The notes below the pieces were generated by a model. That model worked only from the letters and a program-made list of their open reading frames with translations, was not told the DNA's origin and ran no database searches. From Clostridia bacterium (GTDB lineage: Bacteria; Bacillota; Clostridia; Christensenellales; Aristaeellaceae), in contig JAFXZS010000004.1 in assembly GCA_017541105.1 (NCBI GenBank), forward strand, positions 124,001 through 188,000: 64,000 bases of DNA. Reading direction: 5' to 3'. The translations under genes were made by a program, and so were the position numbers. Below, one piece after another: positions 1 through 8,909 of this stretch (the stretch's first letter is position 1; the number at the start of each line of letters is the position of its first letter).

Positions 1-1
1 G

Positions 2-1039
2 GAACTGCAGATTTTCGGTGAAATCCGGGACAGGATTGCGGAACAAATCAGCAGGATTCAACGTACGGCGACCGCGTTGAAAACATTGGATGCCTACCAG
101 AGCCTGAGCCGCACCGCATCAGAGAACCGTTATGTCCGCCCGGAAATCGGGACAGACGGCGTGCTGAGCATTACCGAAGGCAGGCACCCTGTGGTCGAAC
201 AAAGCCTGCCGGACAACAGCTTTGTACCGAACGACACGCTGCTGGATCCGGACGATAACCGCATGATGATCATCACCGGACCGAACATGGCCGGGAAAAG
301 TACATATATGCGCCAGGTTGCGCTGATCTGCCTGATGGCGCAGATAGGCTCCTTCGTTCCGGCCCGGGAAGCGCATCTGCCGGTCTGCGATCAGATTTTT
401 ACCCGCGTCGGTGCCAGCGATGACCTGGCCAGCGGCCAGAGCACCTTTATGGTGGAAATGAGCGAGACCGCTTATATTCTGCGGAACGCTACAAAAGACA
501 GCCTGATCATTCTCGATGAGATCGGCCGGGGTACGAGTACGTTTGACGGACTGGCCATCGCCTGGGCAGTGGTGGAATACATCTGTGACCGGGAAAAGAT
601 CGGCGCCAAAACACTGTTTGCGACCCATTATCATGAGCTGAGCGAATTGGAAGGCCATCTTGAGGGAATCAAGAACTACTGCATCTCCGTCAAGGAACAC
701 GGGGAAGATGTCATCTTTCTGCGGAAGATCAACCGGGGAGGAGCGGACAAGAGCTTCGGCGTTCATGTCGCCCGCCTTGCAGGTGTGCCGCATCCGGTCA
801 TCGTCCGGGCGCACGAAATTCAGGCACGCCTGGAAGTCAGCGACATCAACCAGAACACGATCGGACAGAATATTCTCGGGGAGGAAGATCATCCCCGTAT
901 GAATGAGCAGGTGGATCTGTTTGAATACAGGAAAACAGAGATTATCCAGGAGCTGCAGGAACTGGATGTAATGGCGCTTACACCGATTGATGCCATGAAT
1001 AAACTGTTTCTGCTGCGGGAGAAGGCAAGAAAGGTCTGA
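2..1039 (+). CDS. mutS: DNA mismatch repair protein MutS, C-terminal part (partial)
   Basis: This is the C-terminal 345 codons of MutS, which recognises mismatches and signals to MutL. The reading frame is open from base 2, so the gene starts before the window. The ABC-type ATPase domain is intact: Walker A GPNMAGKS at about residues 93-100 of the fragment, then the LDEIGRGTSTFDG Walker B region and FATHYHEL. The fragment is a bit under half of a usual MutS of about 860 residues. A TTG at 77 could be mistaken for a start, but the upstream codons continue MutS-like sequence. mutL follows after 13 bases with its own ribosome site, as in most Bacillota. Confidence 0.96.
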   Translation, partial: ELQIFGEIRDRIAEQISRIQRTATALKTLDAYQSLSRTASENRYVRPEIGTDGVLSITEGRHPVVEQSLPDNSFVPNDTLLDPDDNRMMIITGPNMAGKSTYMRQVALICLMAQIGSFVPAREAHLPVCDQIFTRVGASDDLASGQSTFMVEMSETAYILRNATKDSLIILDEIGRGTSTFDGLAIAWAVVEYICDREKIGAKTLFATHYHELSELEGHLEGIKNYCISVKEHGEDVIFLRKINRGGADKSFGVHVARLAGVPHPVIVRAHEIQARLEVSDINQNTIGQNILGEEDHPRMNEQVDLFEYRKTEIIQELQELDVMALTPIDAMNKLFLLREKARKV

Positions 1040-1052
1040 AAAGGAGAGAACC

Positions 1053-2975
1053 ATGGGAAAGATCAGAATGCTGAGCGAGAGCATGATCGGGAAGATCGCT
1101 GCCGGGGAGGTGGTGGAACGTCCCGTCTCTGCAATCAAGGAGCTGATTGAAAACAGTCTGGATGCCGGTTCCTCCGCGATTACGGCAGAGATTCGGGAGG
1201 GCGGACTGACCTATATCCGTGTAACGGACAACGGAAGCGGCATAGAGGAAAGCGATTTGCGGCTGGCCTTTGAACGGCATGCGACCAGCAAGATTTCCCG
1301 TGAGCAGGATCTGTATTCCATTCAGACGCTGGGATTCCGCGGAGAAGCGCTGGCCAGCATCGCTGCCGTATCCCACGTGGTGATGACGACACGGACGGCG
1401 CAGCATGAAACCGGTCTGAAGGTGACCAATGAGGGCGGAAAGATCACGAAGATCGAGGAATCCGCCTGTACAGTGGGAACGACAATCATTGTGACGGATC
1501 TGTTCTTCAACACGCCGGTGAGAAAAGGTTTTATGAAAAAAGCTTCAGCGGAAGCCTCAGCTGTGACGGAAGTGCTGACACAGTTTATCCTCAGCCGTCC
1601 GGATGTCAGTTTCCGCTATCTGAACGGCGGAAAGACCATGTATCACAGTCCGGGAGACGGGCAGCTGGCATCGGCGGTACACGCGGTTTTCGGCGGGCAG
1701 GCCATGAAGACAATGCGCAAAGTGGAAGGCCATGCGAATGGGGTGCTTCTGAAAGGATATGTGGGTATCGGCGAAAACGCCCGGGGAAACCGGGGCCAGG
1801 AGTATTTCTTCATTAACGGCCGGATGATGCACAGCAGCCTGCTGTCCGGCGCCCTGGAGACAGCCTGCCGGGAAAGGGTAATGATCGGAAAATTTCCGGT
1901 CTGTGCGCTGCACCTGCAGATTGCCTATGAAGCGGTGGATGTGAATGTGCATCCGAACAAGCTGGAGGTACGGTTCCGGGATGAGCAGGCGGTTTGTGAG
2001 GCGGTAACCGGCCTGGTGACTGAAGCGCTGCGTGAAGCCGACGCTTTTGAAAAGCCTGTGGAAATGGTATTTGCCCCTCAAAAGACCGAACAGGTTCCGA
2101 ACATGCCTTCCAGGGAGCAACTCCGCGAAGGCATCCGCAAGCATCATGCGGAGATCAGCGTTTCCGCAACCCTGCCGCCGCAGGCCCGGAAGCAGCCGGC
2201 CGAAAGCCCGAAGGCTGAGCCTGTCCTGCGGGAAAGCGGCATGGCGCAGAGGCAAGCCTTTGATATGCCAGGCGTTCCGGGGAAAGAAAACCATTCTGTG
2301 CAGGTCGTTCCGACGCCAAAGCCCACGGCGGAAACTACGGCAGATCTTCCCATGCGGGAGGAGAAGGCGGAACAGGTTAATACGATTCTGCCGCAGATCC
2401 GGAAACCGCTGAAGGTGTTTGGAGCCCTGTTCAATACATATATCCTTGCGGAATATGAGGATCAGCTGATGATGGTGGATCAGCATGCCGTTCATGAACG
2501 GCTTCTGTTCGACCGGCTGATGAAGGAACAGCAAACCCAACAGGCAGGCCAGGAGATGCTTGTTCCGCTGGTGCTGAGCGTGACGAAGAAGGAACAGGAA
2601 CTGCTGGAGGAAAACCGGGAGGCACTGGAGTCCATCGGTCTGGTGATCGAAGCTTTCGGCGCCCAGGACGCAGCGGTCCGTTCAATTCCCATGGTGCTTG
2701 GAGAACCCGAAACGGCCGGCTTTGTCCGGGATGTACTCAGCGAACTGGAAACGGGACGCGGGATCAGCCTTGAAAAGAAACGTGCCGTCCTGCTGCAGAC
2801 CGCCTGCAAACATGCGGTAAAAGGCGGGGAAAGGCTCACTGAGGATCAGCTCCGGAGCCTGCTGGAGGAAATGCTGGAGAAACATGTGACACCGACCTGC
2901 CCCCACGGCCGTCCTCTTGTTGTCATGATATCCCACCGGGAATTGGACCGGAAATTCAAAAGGATTCAGGACTGA
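1053..2975 (+). CDS. mutL: DNA mismatch repair protein MutL
   Basis: MutL couples mismatch recognition to strand excision. The N-terminal GHKL ATPase is clear: ELIENSLDAG at residues 30-39 and GFRGEAL at 94-100. A Pro/Lys/Glu-rich linker runs from about 330 to 440. The C-terminal dimerisation and endonuclease domain carries DQHAVHE at about 476 and CPHGRP at about 616, so it belongs to the nicking type of MutL found in bacteria without MutH. The last acidic position of the DQHA motif appears as Asp rather than the usual Glu. The length of 640 residues is normal. The start ATG follows AAGGAGAG by 6 bases. Confidence 0.97.
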   Translation: MGKIRMLSESMIGKIAAGEVVERPVSAIKELIENSLDAGSSAITAEIREGGLTYIRVTDNGSGIEESDLRLAFERHATSKISREQDLYSIQTLGFRGEALASIAAVSHVVMTTRTAQHETGLKVTNEGGKITKIEESACTVGTTIIVTDLFFNTPVRKGFMKKASAEASAVTEVLTQFILSRPDVSFRYLNGGKTMYHSPGDGQLASAVHAVFGGQAMKTMRKVEGHANGVLLKGYVGIGENARGNRGQEYFFINGRMMHSSLLSGALETACRERVMIGKFPVCALHLQIAYEAVDVNVHPNKLEVRFRDEQAVCEAVTGLVTEALREADAFEKPVEMVFAPQKTEQVPNMPSREQLREGIRKHHAEISVSATLPPQARKQPAESPKAEPVLRESGMAQRQAFDMPGVPGKENHSVQVVPTPKPTAETTADLPMREEKAEQVNTILPQIRKPLKVFGALFNTYILAEYEDQLMMVDQHAVHERLLFDRLMKEQQTQQAGQEMLVPLVLSVTKKEQELLEENREALESIGLVIEAFGAQDAAVRSIPMVLGEPETAGFVRDVLSELETGRGISLEKKRAVLLQTACKHAVKGGERLTEDQLRSLLEEMLEKHVTPTCPHGRPLVVMISHRELDRKFKRIQD

Positions 2976-2979
2976 AGAC

Positions 2980-3900
2980 ATGAGCGAGAAGATCATCTGC
3001 CGGGTCATCACGGGGCCTACGGCCAGCGGGAAGAGCGAAATCGCTGTACGTATGGCAGAGGAAGAGGGCTGGGAAATCCTGTGCATGGACAGCATGCAGA
3101 TATACCGCGGAATGGATATCGGGACCGCAAAGCCCACCCGGGAGGAACAGAACCGGGTGCCCCACCATCTTCTGGATCTGTGCGATCCACGGGAAAGCTA
3201 CAGCGTCTCCCACTACATTGAGGATGCGGAGAGGAAAATCCTCGAGCTGCACGAAAAAGGCAGGCATGTACTTTTCGTCGGCGGAACCGGGCTGTATCTG
3301 CAGGGCCTCGTGACGCCGATGGGGATGGGCAGCATTCCCGCCCGGGAAGAATTGCGGGAGGAACTGCGCACGATTGCGGAAGGCCCGGATGGGCGGCAGC
3401 TGCTGGATGAACGGCTGCGGAAATCGGACCCGGAAACTGCCGACAGGCTGCCGCTCAATGACCTGCGGCGCCGGATCCGCGCAATTGAAGTTTCAGAGAC
3501 AACGGGGATTCCGTTTTCCCATCAGCCGCAGCGGCAGGGTCAAAATTCTTTCATATGGAGAATTGCTGCCACTGCTCCGGAACGCAGCTGCCTGTACGAG
3601 CGCATCAACCTTCGTGTCAGCAGAATGATGGAAGCCGGACTGGAACAGGAAGTGCGAAGGCTGCTGGATTCCGGTGTGCCGGAGGATGCGCAGAGCATGT
3701 CTGCAATCGGGTATAAAGAAATGATTCCTTTGATTTACGGGGAAGTGACAGCTGAAGAGGCGGCAGAGGAAATCCGCCTCCGGAGCCGCCACTACGCAAA
3801 GCGGCAGATGACTTTTCTTCGAAGAATCGAAGGAATCCGATACGTGGATCCGGAGTCAGGGGGGGCATACCAGGAAATCCGGAGCATCCTGGCATCATAA
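2980..3900 (+). CDS. miaA: tRNA dimethylallyltransferase MiaA
   Basis: MiaA transfers a dimethylallyl group to A37 of tRNAs that read codons starting with U. The Walker A-like GPTASGKS lies at residues 12-19, followed by the DSMQIYRGMDIGTAKP segment and VGGTGLYLQ, all typical of the family. The length of 306 residues is usual. The gene begins 4 bases after mutL stops, so the two are probably co-translated. In many Bacillota hfq follows miaA, but here the next gene is the PLP enzyme only 27 bases on. Confidence 0.96.
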   Translation: MSEKIICRVITGPTASGKSEIAVRMAEEEGWEILCMDSMQIYRGMDIGTAKPTREEQNRVPHHLLDLCDPRESYSVSHYIEDAERKILELHEKGRHVLFVGGTGLYLQGLVTPMGMGSIPAREELREELRTIAEGPDGRQLLDERLRKSDPETADRLPLNDLRRRIRAIEVSETTGIPFSHQPQRQGQNSFIWRIAATAPERSCLYERINLRVSRMMEAGLEQEVRRLLDSGVPEDAQSMSAIGYKEMIPLIYGEVTAEEAAEEIRLRSRHYAKRQMTFLRRIEGIRYVDPESGGAYQEIRSILAS

Positions 3901-3927
3901 AAAAGACAGAAAGCAGAGAAACAAACC

Positions 3928-5178
3928 ATGATACTTGATCAAATAATCCGGGAAGCAGAGGAACAGCTGCGGGAACGGTTCGCGGAGATCGACCGGAATG
4001 AAGCAGTCAGAACCAGCCAGGTGCTGGATGCCTTCCGGGAAGAGGGCGTCAGTTACCGGCACTTCGCATCGACGAGCGGATACGGATATGACGATGTGGG
4101 ACGGGACACGCTGGAACGGGTTTATGCCCGCATTTTCCATGCGGAAGCCTGCCTGATGCGTCCGCATATCGCCAGCGGCACCGCAGCGCTGAGCCATACC
4201 CTGTTCGGACTGTCCAGGCCCGGAGAAAGGATCCTCAGCGCGACCGGTATGCCTTATGATACACTGCTTGGCGTGCTTGGCCTGGGCAAGGAACCGCCTG
4301 CCGGATCCCTGCGGGAAATGAATGTTGCGTTTGACTGCGTCGAACTGAAAGACGGACACATCGACGCGGATGCAGTGGAGGCGGCGATCAGGGACAACAC
4401 CTCCCTGGTGATTGCTCAGCGGAGCCGGGGATACTCCTGGCGCCCGAGCCTGATGCCGGAAGAGTTCCTGGAACTGGCAGAGAGGATTCATACGAATCAT
4501 CCAGGTATCCGACTGATGGTGGACAATTGCTACGGAGAATTCGTTTGCAGAAAGGAACCGACTGATTTCGGCGCAGACGTCTGCGTCGGAAGCCTGATCA
4601 AGAATCCCGGCGGCGGAATCGCACCGACTGGCGGATACGTCGTTGGCAGAGCAGAAGCGGTGGAACGCGTGGCGAACCGGCTGACCGCTCCGGGGCTCGG
4701 CAGGGAACTGGGCTCCTATGAATCCACCTACCGCCCGTTTTATCAGGGACTGTTCATGGCACCGCATACGGTCGCCCAGGCCCTGAAAACAGCCCTGCTG
4801 GCCGCCAGAATTTTCGAGAACCTTGGTTTCGAAACAACGCCTCCGTCCGCGGAAAAACGGGCGGATATTATCCAGGCTATCAGGATGGAATCTCCGGAAC
4901 GCATGGTGGCTTTCTGCCAGGGAATACAGCATGCGAGCCCGGTAGACAGCCAGGCTTTGCCAGAACCGTGGAACATGCCTGGATATGAGGATCCGGTCGT
5001 GATGGCTGCCGGCACCTTTGTGGCCGGGGCCAGCATCGAACTGAGCGCAGACGGACCCATCCGGCCTCCGTACACGGTATATATGCAGGGCGGACTGACC
5101 TACACGCACGGGAAGATTGCCCTGGAGGAGGCACTGCGGCGGATGGTGCAAAATGGCTCCCTGACGATTGACAAGTAA
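3928..5178 (+). CDS. PLP-dependent methionine gamma-lyase / 'aluminium resistance' family protein
   Basis: This is a fold-type I pyridoxal-phosphate enzyme of the YnbB family, annotated elsewhere as methionine gamma-lyase-like or aluminium resistance protein. Its true substrate is not settled. Family marks seen here are the STSGYGYDD segment near residue 50, IASGTAALSHTLFG around 90-103, VDNCYGEFV, and GSLIKNPGGG near 225-235, whose lysine should bind PLP. The length of 416 is normal. The place after mutS-mutL-miaA is the same as in Bacillus and many clostridia. The start follows a weak Shine-Dalgarno (AAAGCAGAGA). Confidence 0.9.
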   Translation: MILDQIIREAEEQLRERFAEIDRNEAVRTSQVLDAFREEGVSYRHFASTSGYGYDDVGRDTLERVYARIFHAEACLMRPHIASGTAALSHTLFGLSRPGERILSATGMPYDTLLGVLGLGKEPPAGSLREMNVAFDCVELKDGHIDADAVEAAIRDNTSLVIAQRSRGYSWRPSLMPEEFLELAERIHTNHPGIRLMVDNCYGEFVCRKEPTDFGADVCVGSLIKNPGGGIAPTGGYVVGRAEAVERVANRLTAPGLGRELGSYESTYRPFYQGLFMAPHTVAQALKTALLAARIFENLGFETTPPSAEKRADIIQAIRMESPERMVAFCQGIQHASPVDSQALPEPWNMPGYEDPVVMAAGTFVAGASIELSADGPIRPPYTVYMQGGLTYTHGKIALEEALRRMVQNGSLTIDK

Positions 5179-5233
5179 GGCCATAAATCATATAATTTTT
5201 CTGTTCGGACAATTTCAACCAGGAGGTAGAGGA

Positions 5234-6046
5234 ATGGAACTTCAGGCATTGGAAAAGAAGGCACGTGCGGTACGCCGGAATATCATTACCATGACAGCCA
5301 AAGCGGGCGCCGGTCATCCGGGCGGATCCCTGTCCTGCACCGACGCGCTGGTTGCGCTGTACTTCGAAATTATGAATGTAAGCCCTGAGAACGAGAAGGA
5401 TCCTCAACGGGATCGCTTTGTTCTGTCCAAGGGCCACGCGGCTCCCGCCCTGTATGGCACCTTATGCGAGCGCGGATATTTCGGCCCCGAAGAGTTTGAC
5501 AGGTTCCGCCAGCTCCACGGGATCCTGCAGGGCCATCCGGACATCAAGAAGTGTCCGGGTGTGGATGCGTCCACCGGTTCTCTCGGACAGGGGATTTCCA
5601 TAGCCGTCGGCATGGCACTTGGCGCAAAGCATACAGGCAATCCATGCCATGTCTATACCGTTATCGGTGACGGGGAAAGCCAGGAAGGCCTTGTGTGGGA
5701 AGCCAGCATGGCAGCCGCTCACTACAAACTGGACAATCTGACCGTTATTCTTGATCATAACGGAATGCAGATCGACGGCACCAACGACGAAGTCATGAGC
5801 CTGGGAGATATCAAGGCAAAAGCGCTTGCCTTCGGATACGACGTAATCGAAGTGAAGGACGGCAATGATATGCAGCAGGTGCTTGACGCGCTGCGCGCAC
5901 CGGCCTGCCCCGGGAAACCGAGGTATATTCTGCTGAACACGCTTAAGGGCAAGGGCGTCAGTTTCATGGAAGGCCAGGTCGGATGGCACGGGAAAGCCCC
6001 GAACGCTGAGCAGGCTGCCCAGGCTTTGAAAGAATTGGAGGACTGA
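5234..6046 (+). CDS. Transketolase, N-terminal (TPP-binding) subunit
   Basis: This subunit binds thiamine diphosphate. With the next gene it forms a transketolase that moves two-carbon units between sugar phosphates in the pentose phosphate pathway. GHPGGSLSCTDAL is at residues 30-42, and the cofactor motif GDGESQEG leads to a downstream Asp-His-Asn triplet. The start at 5234 is chosen because a strong AGGAGGTAGAGG lies just before it; an upstream in-frame ATG at 5168 adds 22 residues that do not match the family. At 270 residues it is a half transketolase, the two-gene form common in Clostridia. The stop is 4 bases before the partner. Confidence 0.95.
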   Translation: MELQALEKKARAVRRNIITMTAKAGAGHPGGSLSCTDALVALYFEIMNVSPENEKDPQRDRFVLSKGHAAPALYGTLCERGYFGPEEFDRFRQLHGILQGHPDIKKCPGVDASTGSLGQGISIAVGMALGAKHTGNPCHVYTVIGDGESQEGLVWEASMAAAHYKLDNLTVILDHNGMQIDGTNDEVMSLGDIKAKALAFGYDVIEVKDGNDMQQVLDALRAPACPGKPRYILLNTLKGKGVSFMEGQVGWHGKAPNAEQAAQALKELED

Positions 6047-6050
6047 GAAG

Positions 6051-6968
6051 ATGGAAAAGAAAGCTGTACGTGTCGCCTACGGTGAGGCTCTTGTCAAGCT
6101 TGGGGAGCAGAATGACAAGGTCGTCGTGCTGGATGCCGATCTCGCGGCTGCCACAATGACGAATGCTTTCAAAAAAGCGTATCCGGACCGGTTCTATGAC
6201 TGCGGTATTGCCGAAGCCAACATGGTGGATATGGCAGCCGGTATGAGCACAATGGGACTGATTCCGTTCTGTTCCACATTCGCGGTCTTTGCCGGCAGAA
6301 ACTATGACCAGATCCGTAACGGTGTATGCTATCCGAAGTTCAATGTCAAGTTCGGCTTCAGCCACGCAGGCATCACACTGGGAGAGGACGGCGGAAGCCA
6401 CCAGGCGATTGAGGATCTTGCGCTTATGCGTGTCCTGCCCGGCATGACCGTATTTGTTCCCTCGGATGCGAATGAATGCTATCAGTGCGTGGAGGCTGCT
6501 GCGAAGATTGAGGGGCCTGTATATATCCGCACGGCCCGGCTGGCATCCCCTGTATATGATCCGCGTCCCTTTACCGTCGGTAAGGGTACAGTGATCAGGG
6601 ACGGAAAGGACTGTGTCATCTTCACCTGCGGCATTATGCTGGAGCATACGCTGGCCGCGGTGGACATCCTGGCCCAGAAAGGCATTGACGCCGCATTGGT
6701 TTCTTTCCACACCCTCAAGCCCTTTGATGAAGAACTGGCCAGGGAATATACGGCCAAATGCAGGAAGGTATTCACGGTGGAGGAACATTCCATTATCGGC
6801 GGACTGGGGGACACTGTGGCTTCCGCCATTATCGGGCACGGAGTGGAATCCTTCATGAAGATCGGTATCAACGACGAGTTCGGACAGAGCGGAAAACCGG
6901 CAGACCTGCTTGTGGAATACGGTCTGACCGGAGCACAGATCGCAGACAAGATGATGAACAATCTGTAA
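6051..6968 (+). CDS. Transketolase, C-terminal (pyrimidine-binding) subunit
   Basis: This is the second half of the split transketolase, with the pyrimidine-binding domain and the C-terminal transketolase domain. The segments GIAEANMVDMAAGMS, FAVFAGRNYDQIRN and EDGGSHQAIEDLALMR are typical; the conserved Glu of GIAE activates the cofactor. The 305-residue length is that of the separate subunit. A perfect hairpin with a T run lies just downstream, so the two transketolase genes probably form the end of one transcript. Confidence 0.95.
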   Translation: MEKKAVRVAYGEALVKLGEQNDKVVVLDADLAAATMTNAFKKAYPDRFYDCGIAEANMVDMAAGMSTMGLIPFCSTFAVFAGRNYDQIRNGVCYPKFNVKFGFSHAGITLGEDGGSHQAIEDLALMRVLPGMTVFVPSDANECYQCVEAAAKIEGPVYIRTARLASPVYDPRPFTVGKGTVIRDGKDCVIFTCGIMLEHTLAAVDILAQKGIDAALVSFHTLKPFDEELAREYTAKCRKVFTVEEHSIIGGLGDTVASAIIGHGVESFMKIGINDEFGQSGKPADLLVEYGLTGAQIADKMMNNL

Positions 6969-6982
6969 GAAACGATAAAATG

Positions 6983-7018
6983 CTCCCTTTCCGCCTGAAA
7001 AGCGGAAAGGGAGTTTTT
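6983..7018 (+). terminator. Rho-independent terminator after the transketolase pair
   Basis: A perfect 12-bp stem (CTCCCTTTCCGC with its complement at 7002-7013) closes a 7-base loop and is followed by five T. It starts 15 bases after the transketolase stop codon. Confidence 0.93.
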
Positions 7019-7038
7019 GCAACAAGGAGGGATACGAC

Positions 7039-7677
7039 ATGGCAGACCGGGGACTGAATCTGAAGAATATGGTAATCAAGGGGATGGAAGCTATCGGAAA
7101 TACAGCGACATCCATTGCGAACAGCACCCGACAGAAAATGGACGCGCTCAGCCTGCAGGGAGAAAAGGAGGAACTGCTGACGAAGATCGGTGAGCAGGTT
7201 GTCGAACTGTGGAAAGCCGGGGAAAACCTGCCGGGAGAACTGACGGAGAACGTGGAAAAAGCCATCCTGATTGATGAACAGATGAAGGTGGTTCAGCGGG
7301 AACAGTCTGCGGAAGAAACCAGCGGGGAAGCGGAAGAAACACCGGCGCCGGTACTGCAGCAGGAGATGCCGCAGGAGGCTCCTGCCGTACGGGGAGCGCA
7401 GGCAGTGGAATATACGGCGCAGGATGATCATGACATTCCCGTGATCGAAGTGGAGAGGGAAGAGGGAAAAGCAACGGAGGAAGAGCCCTGTCCGCTGAGT
7501 TCCGCCATCAACGACCTGTTCGAAAAGATGCCGCCGGTGGATAAGATGGCCGAGAAGGTAAACTCTTCGCTGGATGAGCTGGGAGAAAATCTGCGGAAAT
7601 TTTCCGGAGAATTCGATAAGGAACTGAACCGATTTGCCGATCAGATGATGGGTAAGGACGGGGACAGAGAAGATTGA
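7039..7677 (+). CDS. Hypothetical acidic coiled-coil protein
   Basis: I do not recognise this 212-residue protein. It has no signal peptide or membrane segment. Residues 1-90 are rich in Lys, Glu, Leu and Gln and look helical. The middle (about 92-150) is acidic with many Glu, Pro and Ala and looks disordered. Residues 155-212 again look helical and amphipathic. A good ribosome site (AAGGAGGG) precedes the ATG by 8 bases, which supports a real gene. It lies between the transketolase terminator and a dehydrogenase 12 bases downstream, so it probably begins a new transcription unit. A structural or adaptor role is possible, but nothing in the sequence fixes a function. Confidence 0.75.
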   Translation: MADRGLNLKNMVIKGMEAIGNTATSIANSTRQKMDALSLQGEKEELLTKIGEQVVELWKAGENLPGELTENVEKAILIDEQMKVVQREQSAEETSGEAEETPAPVLQQEMPQEAPAVRGAQAVEYTAQDDHDIPVIEVEREEGKATEEEPCPLSSAINDLFEKMPPVDKMAEKVNSSLDELGENLRKFSGEFDKELNRFADQMMGKDGDRED

Positions 7678-7689
7678 GGATCAAAGCAT

Positions 7690-8895
7690 ATGAAATCATA
7701 CGCGACCTGGTTTCAGAACGACGAAAAAAGGCCGCTGGTTTACGGTGAAGCGGAACTGATCAATCCGCTCCGCCGGCGGCTGCGCGGGGAACCGCTGGTG
7801 GAAGGTATTCCGGTTCATCCGGTGATAGTGGGTTTCTGCGGCACAGACTATGAACTGATGCAAATGGGACGCAGAGGACAGCTGACAGCAAAATTTCCGT
7901 CGGGGCAGAGCCGTCTGATTAACGGCCATGAAGGAGTCGTCTGGGTCCCTTCCCAGAACCGGTTTGCCATCGTTCTGATTCGCGGCGGAGACAGCGTGGA
8001 TCCGACCCGGTATACGGAAGATGAAACCTATTTCGAGTATGGATGCGATCAGGCGGACGGTCTGTTCAGCGATACAATGTACGTGAACCCGGACATGCTG
8101 CTGCGGATTCCGGACGGACACACACACGACGGGAAGCTGGATCTGTCTTTCGCAAAGAAAATGGTTTTTCCGGATCCCTTCGCCTGCATGCTCTTCCAGC
8201 TTGAACGCATGGAAGATCTCGGATCGGCGCACTGGTTCCGCCAGACGGCGCGGCGCAGAGGATGCGGGCTTGAAGAGGCACGGAAAATTGCCGCAGACGA
8301 GATTTTTGATCGGACCGTTATTTTCGGCCTGGGAACCACCGGGATGTTCATCGGTGACGTGCTGCGGAAAGCACATCCTGAATCCAGAATCGTTTTTGTT
8401 GCCCGGAGCCCGGAGGACAGTCCAAAGGTACAATTTGCCCTGGAACAGACCGGCGCGGTATATGTCCGGAACATCTATGAGGATCCGTCAAAGCTCGCCG
8501 GTGCCATCCGAAATACGCTGGGCGGAAGAGCAACCTGTTTTATCGGAGTCAGCGGAACAAACCTGGAACACGAGATTGCCTTCAGCCAGGGTGTACTGGG
8601 CTGCAACGGCCTGTATAACAGTTTTTCCCTGGGACCGAGGATTTCCTTCGATACCATGCCCTTCGGATTTGAAAATCATCTGATCTTCGGGTCTATCAAT
8701 TTCAGGCAGGATCATATGGAAAAAGCCATTGAGATGCTGGCGGTGAGTCCCTATGACCGGATTGTGGAGCTGATTGACCGGGAAGTATTTACCGCCGACC
8801 CGATCAGCTCCTATGAAAACAGGATCTACTGCAAGAACGCACCGATGAAAACCGCTGTCATCTGGGATGCTTCCCGGATTGATCCGGAGCGCTGA
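7690..8895 (+). CDS. Medium-chain dehydrogenase, glucose-dehydrogenase-like
   Basis: This is an NAD(P)-dependent medium-chain dehydrogenase. The likely catalytic zinc ligands are Cys50 (FCGTD), His80 and Glu81 (NGHEG). The four-cysteine structural zinc loop of classic alcohol dehydrogenases is absent, as in several sugar dehydrogenases. The Rossmann motif GLGTTG lies near residue 217. At 401 residues it is longer than typical members. It sits next to a second dehydrogenase (14 bases apart) and an amidohydrolase, so oxidation of a sugar, polyol or sugar acid is likely. The substrate cannot be read from the sequence. Confidence 0.82.
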   Translation: MKSYATWFQNDEKRPLVYGEAELINPLRRRLRGEPLVEGIPVHPVIVGFCGTDYELMQMGRRGQLTAKFPSGQSRLINGHEGVVWVPSQNRFAIVLIRGGDSVDPTRYTEDETYFEYGCDQADGLFSDTMYVNPDMLLRIPDGHTHDGKLDLSFAKKMVFPDPFACMLFQLERMEDLGSAHWFRQTARRRGCGLEEARKIAADEIFDRTVIFGLGTTGMFIGDVLRKAHPESRIVFVARSPEDSPKVQFALEQTGAVYVRNIYEDPSKLAGAIRNTLGGRATCFIGVSGTNLEHEIAFSQGVLGCNGLYNSFSLGPRISFDTMPFGFENHLIFGSINFRQDHMEKAIEMLAVSPYDRIVELIDREVFTADPISSYENRIYCKNAPMKTAVIWDASRIDPER

Positions 8896-8909
8896 GGAGG
8901 AAAGCGGCA

